A DNA stretch of 7,509 nt from Actinomycetota bacterium (GTDB lineage Bacteria; Desulfobacterota; Deferrimicrobia; Deferrimicrobiales; Deferrimicrobiaceae), in the NCBI GenBank assembly GCA_016844415.1, contig JAENIX010000113.1, forward strand, positions 1-7,509, in the 5' to 3' direction. Under the pieces are notes generated by a model. That model saw only the letters and a list, made by a program, of their open reading frames with translations, had not been told where the DNA came from and ran no database searches. Below are positions 1 to 5,776 of the stretch, in pieces. Position 1 is the first letter of the stretch, and every line of letters begins with the position of its first letter. The position numbers and the translations under genes are program-made.

Positions 1-594
1 CTGCCTGCGGCGGACATCGTGGTCACTCACCGATCGGACGGCTCCGGGACGACGGACATCTTCACGAATTACCTTTCCGCCGTCAGCACGGAGTGGAGAG
101 CGAAAATCGGCCGCGGGAAATCGGTCAACTGGCCGGTCGGGCTCGGCGGAAAAGGGAACGAGGGCGTCGCGGGGGTGGTCAAGCAGACCCCCGGCGCGAT
201 CGGTTACGTCGAGCTGGCGTACGCCATGCAAAACAAGATGACAACGGCCGCCTTGCGGAACAAGGAGGGGAATTTCGTGCTCCCGACGCTCGAAGCGACC
301 TCCGCGGCCGCAACCGGAGCGGCGAAGACGATGCCCGCCGACTTCCGGCTGACCCTGGTGGACGCCCCGGGGAAGGACTCCTACGGGATCTGCGGGCTGA
401 CCTGGCTCCTCGTCTATAAGAACCAGAGGGACGAGGCGAAGGGAAAAGCATTGGTGACATTCCTGAAGTGGGCGATACGGGACGGCCAGAAGATGAACGC
501 GCCGCTCCTCTATGCGCCGGTCCCGAAACCCGTGGTCGAGAAGGTCGACCATACGTTGCGGCAGATCAACTTCAAGGGGAAGAGCCTGTATTGA
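1..594 (+). CDS. pstS: PstS, periplasmic phosphate-binding protein (3' part)
   Basis: This is the C-terminal 197 residues of the ABC-transporter phosphate-binding protein, which captures orthophosphate outside the inner membrane and delivers it to PstC/PstA. The frame is open at base 1, so the start and signal peptide lie outside the window; the GTG at 19 is internal. The phosphate-binding motif THRSDGSGTT is at residues 9-18 of the visible part and matches the E. coli PstS region whose Arg, Ser, Gly and Thr ligate phosphate (family knowledge). The segment WPVGLGGKGNEGVA (about 39-52), a GAIGYVE segment and a C-terminal INFKGKSLY are also typical. It is the first gene of a pst cluster, but 496 nt of structured sequence separate it from pstC, which is unusual. 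Confidence 0.95.
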   Translation: MPAADIVVTHRSDGSGTTDIFTNYLSAVSTEWRAKIGRGKSVNWPVGLGGKGNEGVAGVVKQTPGAIGYVELAYAMQNKMTTAALRNKEGNFVLPTLEATSAAATGAAKTMPADFRLTLVDAPGKDSYGICGLTWLLVYKNQRDEAKGKALVTFLKWAIRDGQKMNAPLLYAPVPKPVVEKVDHTLRQINFKGKSLY

Positions 595-634
595 CCATAA
601 TCCGGAAAGCACACGAAGAGGGAAGATACGGCGG

Positions 635-654
635 AGCCGCCGCAGGAGGGGGGC
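635..654 (+). repeat. 20-base repeat, copy 1
   Basis: The sequence agccgccgcaggaggggggc lies 41 nt after the pstS stop and recurs without mismatch at 6756-6775 in the same orientation. At the second site it is the left arm of a long hairpin. Here no matching right arm of the CCCCCCTCC type was found nearby, so this copy would be partial or rearranged. A 20-base exact match across 6 kb is unlikely by chance even in GC-rich DNA, but the low-complexity G run weakens the argument. Confidence 0.7.
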
Positions 655-696
655 TTCGTTGCAACAACGCGGCAATGCGGACGCAGGGCGCAGCGG

Positions 697-746
697 GGAG
701 TTCGAATCCTTGGCGGGAATAATCAGATTCGAACTCCGAGCCCGCC
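697..746. repeat. Interlocking inverted repeats (12 bp and 6 bp)
   Basis: GGAGTTCGAATC at 697-708 is perfectly complementary to GATTCGAACTCC at 726-737 (17-nt loop). A second pair, GGCGGG at 712-717 and CCCGCC at 741-746, interlocks with it: the first arm of pair two lies in the loop of pair one and its second arm lies outside. Both could form together only as a pseudoknot; otherwise they are alternative folds. The GTTCGAATCC core looks like a tRNA T-loop, but no tRNA surrounds it. No T-tract follows, so an intrinsic terminator is unlikely. Confidence 0.7.
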
Positions 747-869
747 GCCGACCGAATAGGGAGGAAAAGGGCGACCTTGCGAAGCCCGACAGGCGGGCGA
801 GGCGGCCGCAAGGGCCGATGGCGTGATCGCCGAGGCTCAGGCGGTTCCACGGCCCCTCTCCCGGACATA

Positions 870-1080
870 ATACGCTCCCTGGGGTACCCCGTTCCAAAGA
901 CATCAGGGGTAAGACGGCGTATGGAGCGGAGGGATAGATTGCGTCGAAGCGGAATCCGCAGTGAGCGGGCGAAACCGCCCATGAATACTCTACGGTGCAC
1001 CACGACGGAGTTAACCTCCGAGGTGGTGCAGGTCGCGAACGTAGCTCCGGGGAAGTCCCCCGCGAGCCCGGAGTCCTGAA
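870..1080 (+). ncRNA. Candidate structured RNA between pstS and pstC
   Basis: Consecutive and nested pairings are visible by eye. ATACG 870-874 pairs with CGTAT 918-922 and encloses the palindrome GGGGTACCCC at 881-890. GCGG/CCGC pair at 949-952 and 956-959, and GGGCG/CGCCC at 967-971 and 976-980. CTACG 990-994 pairs with CGTAG 1040-1044 and encloses TGCACCAC 996-1003 with GTGGTGCA 1023-1030, which itself encloses GGAG 1007-1010 with CTCC 1016-1019. CTCCGGG 1045-1051 pairs with CCCGGAG 1067-1073. The last stems stack end to end up to the pstC ribosome site. Identity is unknown: a pst leader, a HEARO/IscB-type omega RNA, or a group II intron relic are possibilities I cannot decide. No HNH nuclease or reverse transcriptase gene is in the window. 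Strand is assumed from the operon. Confidence 0.45.
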
Positions 1081-1090
1081 GAGCGGAGCA

Positions 1091-2020
1091 ATGCGCCGAA
1101 CCGCCTACAACCCGAAAGACGTCCTCTTCGAGAAGGCAACCGCTTTTTTTGCGTTCGGGGTCCTCTTTTTGGCCGTCCTTCTCTTCGCGCTCCTGGTGCG
1201 AGAGTCGCTCCCTTCGATCCGTAAATTCGGCGCATCGTTCCTCGTGACGAAAACGTGGGACCCGGTCGCGGAAAATTTCGGCGCGCTCACCTTCATCTAT
1301 GGAACGATCGTCTCCTCCTTTATCGCCCTGCTGATCGCGGTGCCGCTCGCCGTCGGGTCCGCCATCTTCATCAACGAGTTTGCGCCGGAATGGCTCAAAA
1401 CCCCGGTGGCGTTCCTCGCGGAGCTTCTTGCCGCCATCCCGAGCGTGATCTACGGGCTCTGGGGGATCTTCGTCCTGGTCCCCGTCCTGCGGGACTTCCT
1501 CATGAAGCCGGCGGCGGAATACCTCGGATGGATTCCTCTCTTCAAAGGTCCGGTGTACGGGCCCAGCATGCTGGCGGCGGGCGTGCTGCTCTCCATAATG
1601 ATCATCCCGTTCATCCTCTCCGTCAGCCGGGAGGTACTGGCGACCGTCCCGCGCCTGCAGAAGGAGGCGGTCCTTTCGCTCGGGGGTACTCATTGGGAGA
1701 TGATCCGGATCGTCATCGGCCAGCACTGCATCCCGGGGATCTTCGGCGCGACGATCCTCGGATTGGGGAGGGCCCTCGGGGAGACGATGGCGGTCACCAT
1801 GGTGATCGGGAACCGGCCGGACATCCTCCTGTCGGTCTTCCAGCCCGGCTACTCGATGGCCGCGGTGATCGCCAACGAGTTCACCGAGGCGACCGGCGAA
1901 CTGTACCTGGCGGCGCTGGTGGAGATCGGCCTGGTTCTCTTCCTGCTGACGTTCGTTGTGAACCTCGCGGCGAAGTGGATCCTCAAGGCGATGGTATCCC
2001 GCGCCGGCCACGGGATCTGA
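1091..2020 (+). CDS. pstC: PstC, phosphate ABC transporter permease
   Basis: This inner-membrane permease forms the phosphate channel together with PstA. It has 309 residues, normal for PstC. Six hydrophobic segments are visible, roughly at residues 12-36, 70-95, 113-140, 160-182, 222-248 and 273-300. The PstC signature GRALGET is at 226-232, followed by MAVTMVIGN, and the cytoplasmic coupling loop (EVLATVPRLQKEAVLSLGGT) lies between segments 4 and 5. I chose the ATG at 1091 with the purine-rich site gagcggag just upstream. An in-frame ATG at 995 would add 32 residues that are translated hairpin sequence with no family match. The gap to pstA is 4 nt, so translation is probably coupled. Confidence 0.93.
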   Translation: MRRTAYNPKDVLFEKATAFFAFGVLFLAVLLFALLVRESLPSIRKFGASFLVTKTWDPVAENFGALTFIYGTIVSSFIALLIAVPLAVGSAIFINEFAPEWLKTPVAFLAELLAAIPSVIYGLWGIFVLVPVLRDFLMKPAAEYLGWIPLFKGPVYGPSMLAAGVLLSIMIIPFILSVSREVLATVPRLQKEAVLSLGGTHWEMIRIVIGQHCIPGIFGATILGLGRALGETMAVTMVIGNRPDILLSVFQPGYSMAAVIANEFTEATGELYLAALVEIGLVLFLLTFVVNLAAKWILKAMVSRAGHGI

Positions 2021-2024
2021 AGAG

Positions 2025-2420
2025 ATGGAAACGATCGCCTATCGCCGCAGGGCCGCCGACAAGACCGCCAGGGCGCTGTTCGCCCTCTCCGCCCTGATCG
2101 TGGTCCTGCCCCTGTTCCTGATCTTCTTCGACCTCCTATGGAAGGGGGCGAGGGAGCTCAAGTGGACGCTATTGACCGATCTCCCCCATCCGGTCGGCGA
2201 GCCGGGAGGGGGGATCGCGAACGGCATCCTTGGGACGCTTACGATCGCGGGACTCGCCATGGCGGGGGGGATACCCCTGGCGGTCATGAGCGGGATCTAC
2301 CTCGCCGAATACGGCCGGGGGAAGTTCGCCTCCACGGTCCGGTTCGCCGTGGACATGCTGGCGGGAGTTCCCTCGATAATCATGGGGATCTTCGGATACC
2401 TGCGGGAGTTCCCTCGATAA
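2025..2420 (+). CDS. pstA: PstA N-terminal fragment (131 aa as read)
   Basis: This is the part of PstA that would be translated from the normal start. It contains the first hydrophobic segment (about residues 16-39), the extracytoplasmic stretch LLTDLPHPVGEPGGGIANG, and the second segment (about 67-92). It ends in [15 protein letters not shown] followed by four aberrant residues (REFP/R) encoded by the duplicated copy. It lacks the coupling loop that contacts PstB and the conserved GET motif, so alone it should not form a working channel. Confidence 0.8.
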   Translation: METIAYRRRAADKTARALFALSALIVVLPLFLIFFDLLWKGARELKWTLLTDLPHPVGEPGGGIANGILGTLTIAGLAMAGGIPLAVMSGIYLAEYGRGKFASTVRFAVDMLAGVPSIIMGIFGYLREFPR

Positions 2421-2442
2421 TCATGGGGATCTTCGGATACCT
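2361..2442 (+). repeat. Perfect 41-bp tandem duplication inside pstA
   Basis: The unit beginning gcgggagttccctcg occurs twice back to back, 2361-2401 and 2402-2442, with no mismatch; two further bases (GC) also match after the second copy. Forty-one is not a multiple of three, so the copy number sets the pstA frame. The exact identity means the event is recent or technical. Confidence 0.98.
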
Positions 2443-2902
2443 GCTGTGGGTCCTTCCCATGAAGCGGTTCTCCGCATGGGCGGGCGCAGCCGCGCTGGCC
2501 ATGATCTTCATCCCCGTCGTGGTCCGGACGACGGAGGAGATGCTCCGGATGGTCCCGCAGTCGGTGCGGGAGGCGGCGCTGGCGCTGGGGATCGAGCGGT
2601 GGAAGACGACGCTCTTCATCACCGTCCGGACCGCCACGGCCGGGATCGTCACCGGCATCCTGCTGGCGATGGCGCGGATCGTCGGAGAGACGGCGCCGTT
2701 GCTGTTCACCGCGCTGGGCAACCAGTTCTGGCAGGAGGGACTTGACCAGCCGATCGCCGCGGTACCGCTTCAGATATTCAGCTACGCGATCTCCCCGTAC
2801 GAAGACTGGCATGACAAGGCCTGGGCCGGCGCCGTCGTCCTGATCGGAATGGTTTTCCTCATCAGCGCCTGCGCACGCTATTTTACGAGGGTCAAGAAAT
2901 AG
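2423..2902 (+). CDS. pstA: PstA C-terminal fragment, possible restart product
   Basis: An ATG at 2423-2425 lies two bases after the TAA that ends the first fragment and opens the correct PstA frame for 159 residues. This piece starts at [12 protein letters not shown] and carries the coupling loop ([23 protein letters not shown]), the [13 protein letters not shown] motif and the last hydrophobic segments. A purine run, gggag at 2404-2408, sits 14 nt upstream, rather far for an efficient site but usable for a ribosome that has just terminated. Whether it is made, and whether two halves could assemble, is inference. Confidence 0.45.
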   Translation: MGIFGYLLWVLPMKRFSAWAGAAALAMIFIPVVVRTTEEMLRMVPQSVREAALALGIERWKTTLFITVRTATAGIVTGILLAMARIVGETAPLLFTALGNQFWQEGLDQPIAAVPLQIFSYAISPYEDWHDKAWAGAVVLIGMVFLISACARYFTRVKK

Positions 2903-2918
2903 GAGAGGAAGGCGAACG

Positions 2919-3680
2919 ATGGAAAACGCCCTGCAGGTCAAGGATCTTTGCGCATGGTTCGGCGAGCACCAGGTGCTGAAAAACATCACCATGGACATCC
3001 GCAGGAACTCGGTCACCTCGGTGATGGGCCCATCCGGGTGCGGTAAGAGCACCTTCATCCGATGCCTGAACCGGATGCACGACCTGACGCCGGGCTTCCG
3101 GGTAGCGGGAGACGTCCTCTTCGACGGCCGGAACATATACTCCGAGAAGATCGATCCGGTGCTATTGCGCAGGAAAGTGGGGATGGTCTTCCAGCAGCCC
3201 AATCCCTTTCCCCGGATGTCCGCGTTCGAGAACGTGGCCGTGGGGCTGAAGTTCAACGGGAAGAAGCGTACGCGCTCCGAGATGGCGGAGGTGGTGGAGA
3301 AATCGCTGCGGATGGCTGCGCTCTGGGATGAATTGAAGGACCACCTGGACCGGCCGGGGACAAGCCTCTCCGGCGGGCAACAGCAGCGGCTCTGCATCGC
3401 GCGGGCCCTGGCCGTGGAGCCGGAGGTCCTGCTTATGGACGAGCCCTGCTCGGCGCTGGATCCGGTGTCGGCGGCGAAGATCGAGGAACTGATCGAGGAC
3501 CTGAGTGACAAGTACACGATCGTGGTCGTCACGCACAACATGCAGCAGGCCGGGCGGATCTCCGATTTCGTCGCATTCTTCCTCCTGGGCGACCTGATCG
3601 AGATGGACAAGGCGGCTAAGATATTCACCAACCCCGCGGACCGGCGGACCGAGGAATACATCACGGGCAGGTTCGGATAA
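2919..3680 (+). CDS. pstB: PstB, phosphate ABC transporter ATPase
   Basis: This cytoplasmic ATPase drives phosphate import through PstCA. It has 253 residues, standard for the family, and every ATP-binding motif is present: Walker [10 protein letters not shown] at 37-45, Q-loop VFQQPNPFP at 90-98, ABC signature LSGGQQQR at 150-157, Walker B LLMDEP at 171-176, D-loop SALD at 178-181 and switch His206. The sequence RCLNRMHDL after Walker A and the QQPNPFP Q-loop are specific to PstB. A purine-rich site aggagaggaa is just upstream of the ATG, 16 nt after the pstA stop. The gene looks fully functional, in contrast to pstA. Confidence 0.97.
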   Translation: MENALQVKDLCAWFGEHQVLKNITMDIRRNSVTSVMGPSGCGKSTFIRCLNRMHDLTPGFRVAGDVLFDGRNIYSEKIDPVLLRRKVGMVFQQPNPFPRMSAFENVAVGLKFNGKKRTRSEMAEVVEKSLRMAALWDELKDHLDRPGTSLSGGQQQRLCIARALAVEPEVLLMDEPCSALDPVSAAKIEELIEDLSDKYTIVVVTHNMQQAGRISDFVAFFLLGDLIEMDKAAKIFTNPADRRTEEYITGRFG

Positions 3681-3689
3681 CAATAAGAA

Positions 3690-3749
3690 CTCGGGCTGAA
3701 GCTGACGGCTCCGGCAACGTTTCTCTGACGGTCCGCAGCTTAGCCCGAG
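3690..3749 (+). promoter_or_regulatory. Two-bulge palindrome upstream of phoU (copy 1)
   Basis: The arm 3690-3708 pairs with 3733-3749 through 17 base pairs. Two single unpaired bases, G3698 and A3705, both lie in the left arm, which gives the element a direction. The apical loop is 24 nt. It ends 17 nt before the phoU ATG, with the ribosome site (ggaggg) just after it, so it would lie in the phoU leader if transcribed. The cores TGAAGCTGACGGCTC and CCGCAGCTTAGCC recur at 6452-6466 and 6489-6501. No T-tract follows, so a classical terminator is unlikely. It could be a leader RNA motif, a processing site between pstB and phoU, or a REP/MITE-like repeat. Confidence 0.7.
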
Positions 3750-3766
3750 AAAGACGGAGGGCGGAT

Positions 3767-4429
3767 ATGAAAAAACATTATCGGGAAGAGCTGGGGAACC
3801 TCCGGGAAACGGTCCTCCGGATGGGGGGGCTGGTCGAGCAGATGACCCACCGGGCGATACAGGCGCTGGTGGAGCGGAAGATCGAGATGCTCGCCGAGGT
3901 CAAGGCGATGGAGACCCAGGTCAATCAATTGCACATCGACATCGACGAGACGTGCCTGGAGCTCATCGCGCTGCGGCAGCCCACCGCGGCGGATCTGAGG
4001 TTCATCACAGCCGCGATGAAGATCAACACCGACATGGAGCGGATCGGCGACCAGGCGATAAACATCACCGAGCGGGCGGAGTTCCTCCTGGCCGTCCCAA
4101 CGGTGAAACCGCTGATCGACATCCCGCGGATGGCCGACATCGCCAAGGAGATGCTCCGGGACGCCCTCGACGCCTTTGTGAACGGGAACGTCGAACTGGC
4201 ATATGCCACCATCGGGAAGGACGACCAGGTGGACCAACTGAAGGACCAGGTGTTCCGCGAGCTATTGACCTACATGATGGCGGACCAGGGCACGATCAAG
4301 CGGTCGCTCGATCTTATCCTGGTTTCCCGGCACGTCGAACGGATCGCCGACCACGCGACCAACATCTGCGAGGACGTGATCTTCATGGTCAAGGGGAAAG
4401 ACGTCCGCCACCAGGGGCCGCTGGCGTAG
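3767..4429 (+). CDS. phoU: PhoU, phosphate transport and signalling regulator
   Basis: PhoU is a cytoplasmic all-helical protein that restrains the Pst transporter and represses PhoR/PhoB signalling when phosphate is plentiful (family knowledge). It has 220 residues, the usual length, with two three-helix repeats. Each repeat has the family metal-binding motif: DMERIGDQAINI at 89-100 and HVERIADHATNICED at 189-203. ALRQPTAADLRFI at 68-80 is another hallmark. The ATG at 3767 follows a good site (ggaggg). It is separated from pstB by 86 nt holding a structured palindrome, so it may be expressed or processed somewhat apart from pstSCAB. The stop codon lies in the first unit of an 18-bp tandem duplication, which does not change the protein. 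Confidence 0.97.
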   Translation: MKKHYREELGNLRETVLRMGGLVEQMTHRAIQALVERKIEMLAEVKAMETQVNQLHIDIDETCLELIALRQPTAADLRFITAAMKINTDMERIGDQAINITERAEFLLAVPTVKPLIDIPRMADIAKEMLRDALDAFVNGNVELAYATIGKDDQVDQLKDQVFRELLTYMMADQGTIKRSLDLILVSRHVERIADHATNICEDVIFMVKGKDVRHQGPLA

Positions 4430-4458
4430 CCTAAATTTCGGGCGTAGCCTAAATTTCG
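4423..4458 (+). repeat. Perfect 18-bp tandem duplication over the phoU stop
   Basis: The unit ggcgtagcctaaatttcg is present at 4423-4440 and 4441-4458 with no mismatch. The phoU TAG is in the first unit. It is the second exact tandem duplication in the same operon, alongside the 41-bp one in pstA. Confidence 0.97.
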
Positions 4459-4530
4459 ATTTTCATTGCGCACCTCCTGGCATTAAGATGTAGTTTCCAG
4501 TGGGAAAATTTACCCCTCGGAGGGTTTTGC
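4431..4530. other. AT-richer spacer between phoU and the oxidoreductase
   Basis: This is the most AT-rich stretch of the window, a plausible site for a promoter. A weak sigma70-like pair is TTGCGC at about 4467 and TGTAGT 17 nt later; both boxes are poor matches. A small hairpin TTTCC/GGAAA at 4494-4498 and 4503-4507 follows. The ribosome site ggaggg at 4519-4524 is six bases before the ATG at 4531. The promoter call is tentative. Confidence 0.3.
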
Positions 4531-5535
4531 ATGCGCTACCTGGTATTGGGAAGCGGACCGGCCGCGATCGCCGCGGCCAGGACGGCAAGGGACACGGACC
4601 CGGATGCGGAAATCATCGTCGCCACCGAGGAATACGGACCCCCGTACCTGCGGCCCCATCTTCCGGACATAGTCTCCGGCGAGAAGGAGCCAGCCGCCAT
4701 CGCCGACCCGGAGGGGAAAAAGCTTTCCGCCGGAAAGATAGAGGTGCGGCCGGGCAAGCGCGCGCGGCGCGTGGACGGCGCCAGGAACCGCGTGACCTTC
4801 TCTGACGGCACGGAGGAGACGTACAATTTCCTCCTCGTCGCGACCGGAGGGAAGCCGATCGTCCCTCTTGCGCTGATGGCGAACCCGGGATCCTTTCTCC
4901 TGCTGAATTCCATCGGGGACGCGCTCCGGATCAGGACCCGCGCAATGCGCGCGGATGCGTCGGTCGTATACGGCCCCGGCTACCTGGGAATCGAGGCCGC
5001 GCGCGCTTTGCGCAAGCTGGGCCAGCAGGTTACATGGGTGAACCCGGGTCTCCCCCGCTTCGGGAACCCCATCCCCGGCGACATCGAGGTGAAGGTCACG
5101 GACCTGCTCCGGAAAAACGGCGTTCGGATCAAGGAAGGGACCGACATCGCCGACGTCCTGGACATGGACGGCGGGACCTATGCCGTCAGGACGACAGGCG
5201 GCGAGGAGATCCGCTGCCAGGCGATCGTGGTCGCGACCGAGCGGCTACCCGCAGTCGGTTTCCTGGAGGGAAGCGGCGTGAAGGTGGGTACGGGAGTGCT
5301 GGTCGACGAATACCTGAGGACCAACGTGTCCAACATCTTCGCGGCGGGAGACTGCGCCGAGGTTTTCGACATCAACCGCAAGGAAAGCCGGATCAACTTC
5401 GGCTGGCGCAGCGCCATCAAGCAGGGGCAGCTGGCCGGAGAGAACATGGCGGGCGGCGGGAAGCTCTTCATCCGCAACGCGGAAGACTACTTCGGGCTGC
5501 TCTACGGCTCCTCCCTGGAGAAAAGAGCCCAGTAG
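4531..5535 (+). CDS. Small FAD/NAD(P)H-dependent oxidoreductase
   Basis: This belongs to the pyridine nucleotide-disulfide oxidoreductase superfamily, in the subgroup of rubredoxin reductase- and NirB-like flavoproteins that move electrons from NAD(P)H through FAD to a partner. The FAD-binding GSGPAA is at 7-12, with PPYLRPHLPDIVSGEK (37-52) just after it. The second FAD motif ATGGKP is at 104-109, the NAD(P)-binding GPGYLGIEAA at 148-157, and the closing FAD motif IFAAGDCAE at about 269-277. No redox-active CxxC is visible at the usual disulfide position, so it is not a thioredoxin- or lipoamide-type reductase. At 334 residues it ends shortly after the FAD domain and lacks most of the C-terminal interface domain of relatives of about 400 residues. 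The start is supported by ggaggg six bases upstream. The partner is unknown. Confidence 0.85.
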   Translation: MRYLVLGSGPAAIAAARTARDTDPDAEIIVATEEYGPPYLRPHLPDIVSGEKEPAAIADPEGKKLSAGKIEVRPGKRARRVDGARNRVTFSDGTEETYNFLLVATGGKPIVPLALMANPGSFLLLNSIGDALRIRTRAMRADASVVYGPGYLGIEAARALRKLGQQVTWVNPGLPRFGNPIPGDIEVKVTDLLRKNGVRIKEGTDIADVLDMDGGTYAVRTTGGEEIRCQAIVVATERLPAVGFLEGSGVKVGTGVLVDEYLRTNVSNIFAAGDCAEVFDINRKESRINFGWRSAIKQGQLAGENMAGGGKLFIRNAEDYFGLLYGSSLEKRAQ

Positions 5536-5536
5536 G

Positions 5537-5776
5537 TCAGGGGCCTGAATCGATCTTCGGGTCGTGGGGGCGCGGTTCCCCCGTGGGGATCAGCCACTCC
5601 CCCACCGCGAACCGGAATCCGCACGACGGACAGACGAGGACCACCGCGAGGGTCCGGTCCACCCTTCGAAACGAGACGTGGAAACCCCTTTCCGCGCCGC
5701 ATCGCGGGCAGGAGGATAGTTCCTCCCCGACGCGGACGTTTTCTGGCGCTTCGCCTTTTCCCTTCTCAACTCTCAA
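5537..5776 (-). CDS. Zinc-ribbon protein overlapping the end of cobO (79 aa)
   Basis: I do not recognise a named family. Two pairs, CPRCG and CPSCG, stand about 25 residues apart and flank a beta-rich stretch (FHVSFRRVDRTLAVVLV), the pattern of a small zinc ribbon. The tail WLIPTGEPRPHDPKIDSGP is proline-rich. I chose a TTG start at 5776-5774 because it overlaps the cobO stop as TTGA and has AAGGGGG about 8 nt upstream, inside the cobO end. An in-frame ATG at 5830 would add 18 residues read within cobO. Translation is probably coupled to cobO. The stop is one base from the stop of the convergent oxidoreductase gene. A role with cobalamin is only suggested by position. Confidence 0.6.
   Translation of the reverse strand: MRVEKGKGEAPENVRVGEELSSCPRCGAERGFHVSFRRVDRTLAVVLVCPSCGFRFAVGEWLIPTGEPRPHDPKIDSGP

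Larger units (their letters stand above)
595..869. other. GC-rich hairpin-rich spacer after pstS (left half)
   Basis: I see no credible gene here: the short frames have no family signature and no convincing ribosome site. The sequence is full of short inverted repeats: CGTTG/CAACG around 658-668, GGGC/GCCC at 769-772 and 784-787, CGGCC/GGCCG at 803-807 and 813-817, and GGCG/CGCC at 820-823 and 828-831. It also holds a 12-bp inverted repeat at 697-737 and a 20-base sequence (635-654) that recurs at 6756-6775. No Pho box or T-tract terminator was found. It looks like inserted or structured non-coding DNA rather than a normal intra-operon gap. Confidence 0.6.
2025..2902 (+). pseudogene. pstA: pstA, phosphate permease, frameshifted by a 41-bp duplication
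   Basis: PstA is the second membrane subunit of the phosphate channel. The gene is recognisable along its whole length, but a perfect tandem duplication (2361-2401 and 2402-2442) adds 41 bases and shifts the frame. Reading from 2025, translation ends at TAA 2418-2420; the rest of PstA continues in another frame to the stop at 2900-2902. Removing one copy restores a 278-residue protein that reads through [20 protein letters not shown], a normal PstA length. The PstA signature [13 protein letters not shown] and the final hydrophobic segment are intact. The second half shows no decay, so the break is either very recent, a phase-variation-like slippage, or an assembly error. Gene order pstC-pstA-pstB is the usual one. 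Confidence 0.85.

Noticed and set aside
691..720. tRNA 3' half (GTTCGAATCC, then TGGCGGGA)
   Set aside because: The T stem does not pair properly, and no anticodon arm, D arm or acceptor partner is present.
995..1090. Longer PstC with 32 extra N-terminal residues
   Set aside because: The extra residues are translated hairpin sequence; the ATG at 1091 gives a normal PstC N-terminus and has an upstream purine-rich site.
572..2011. Long open frame on the - strand opposite pstC and the upstream gap
   Set aside because: It is antisense to the clear PstC permease, is rich in Arg/Asp/Glu as expected of a shadow in GC-rich DNA, and matches no family.
2297..3664. Long open frame on the - strand opposite pstA and pstB
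   Set aside because: It is antisense to PstB with all its motifs, and it repeats a peptide only because of the 41-bp duplication.
4467..4500. Sigma54 promoter (TGGCA at about 4478)
   Set aside because: The -12 GC element is missing at the required spacing.
5537..5776. Rubredoxin
   Set aside because: The CxxCG pairs are there, but the spacing and the aromatic and acidic residues of rubredoxin are not; a zinc ribbon fits better.
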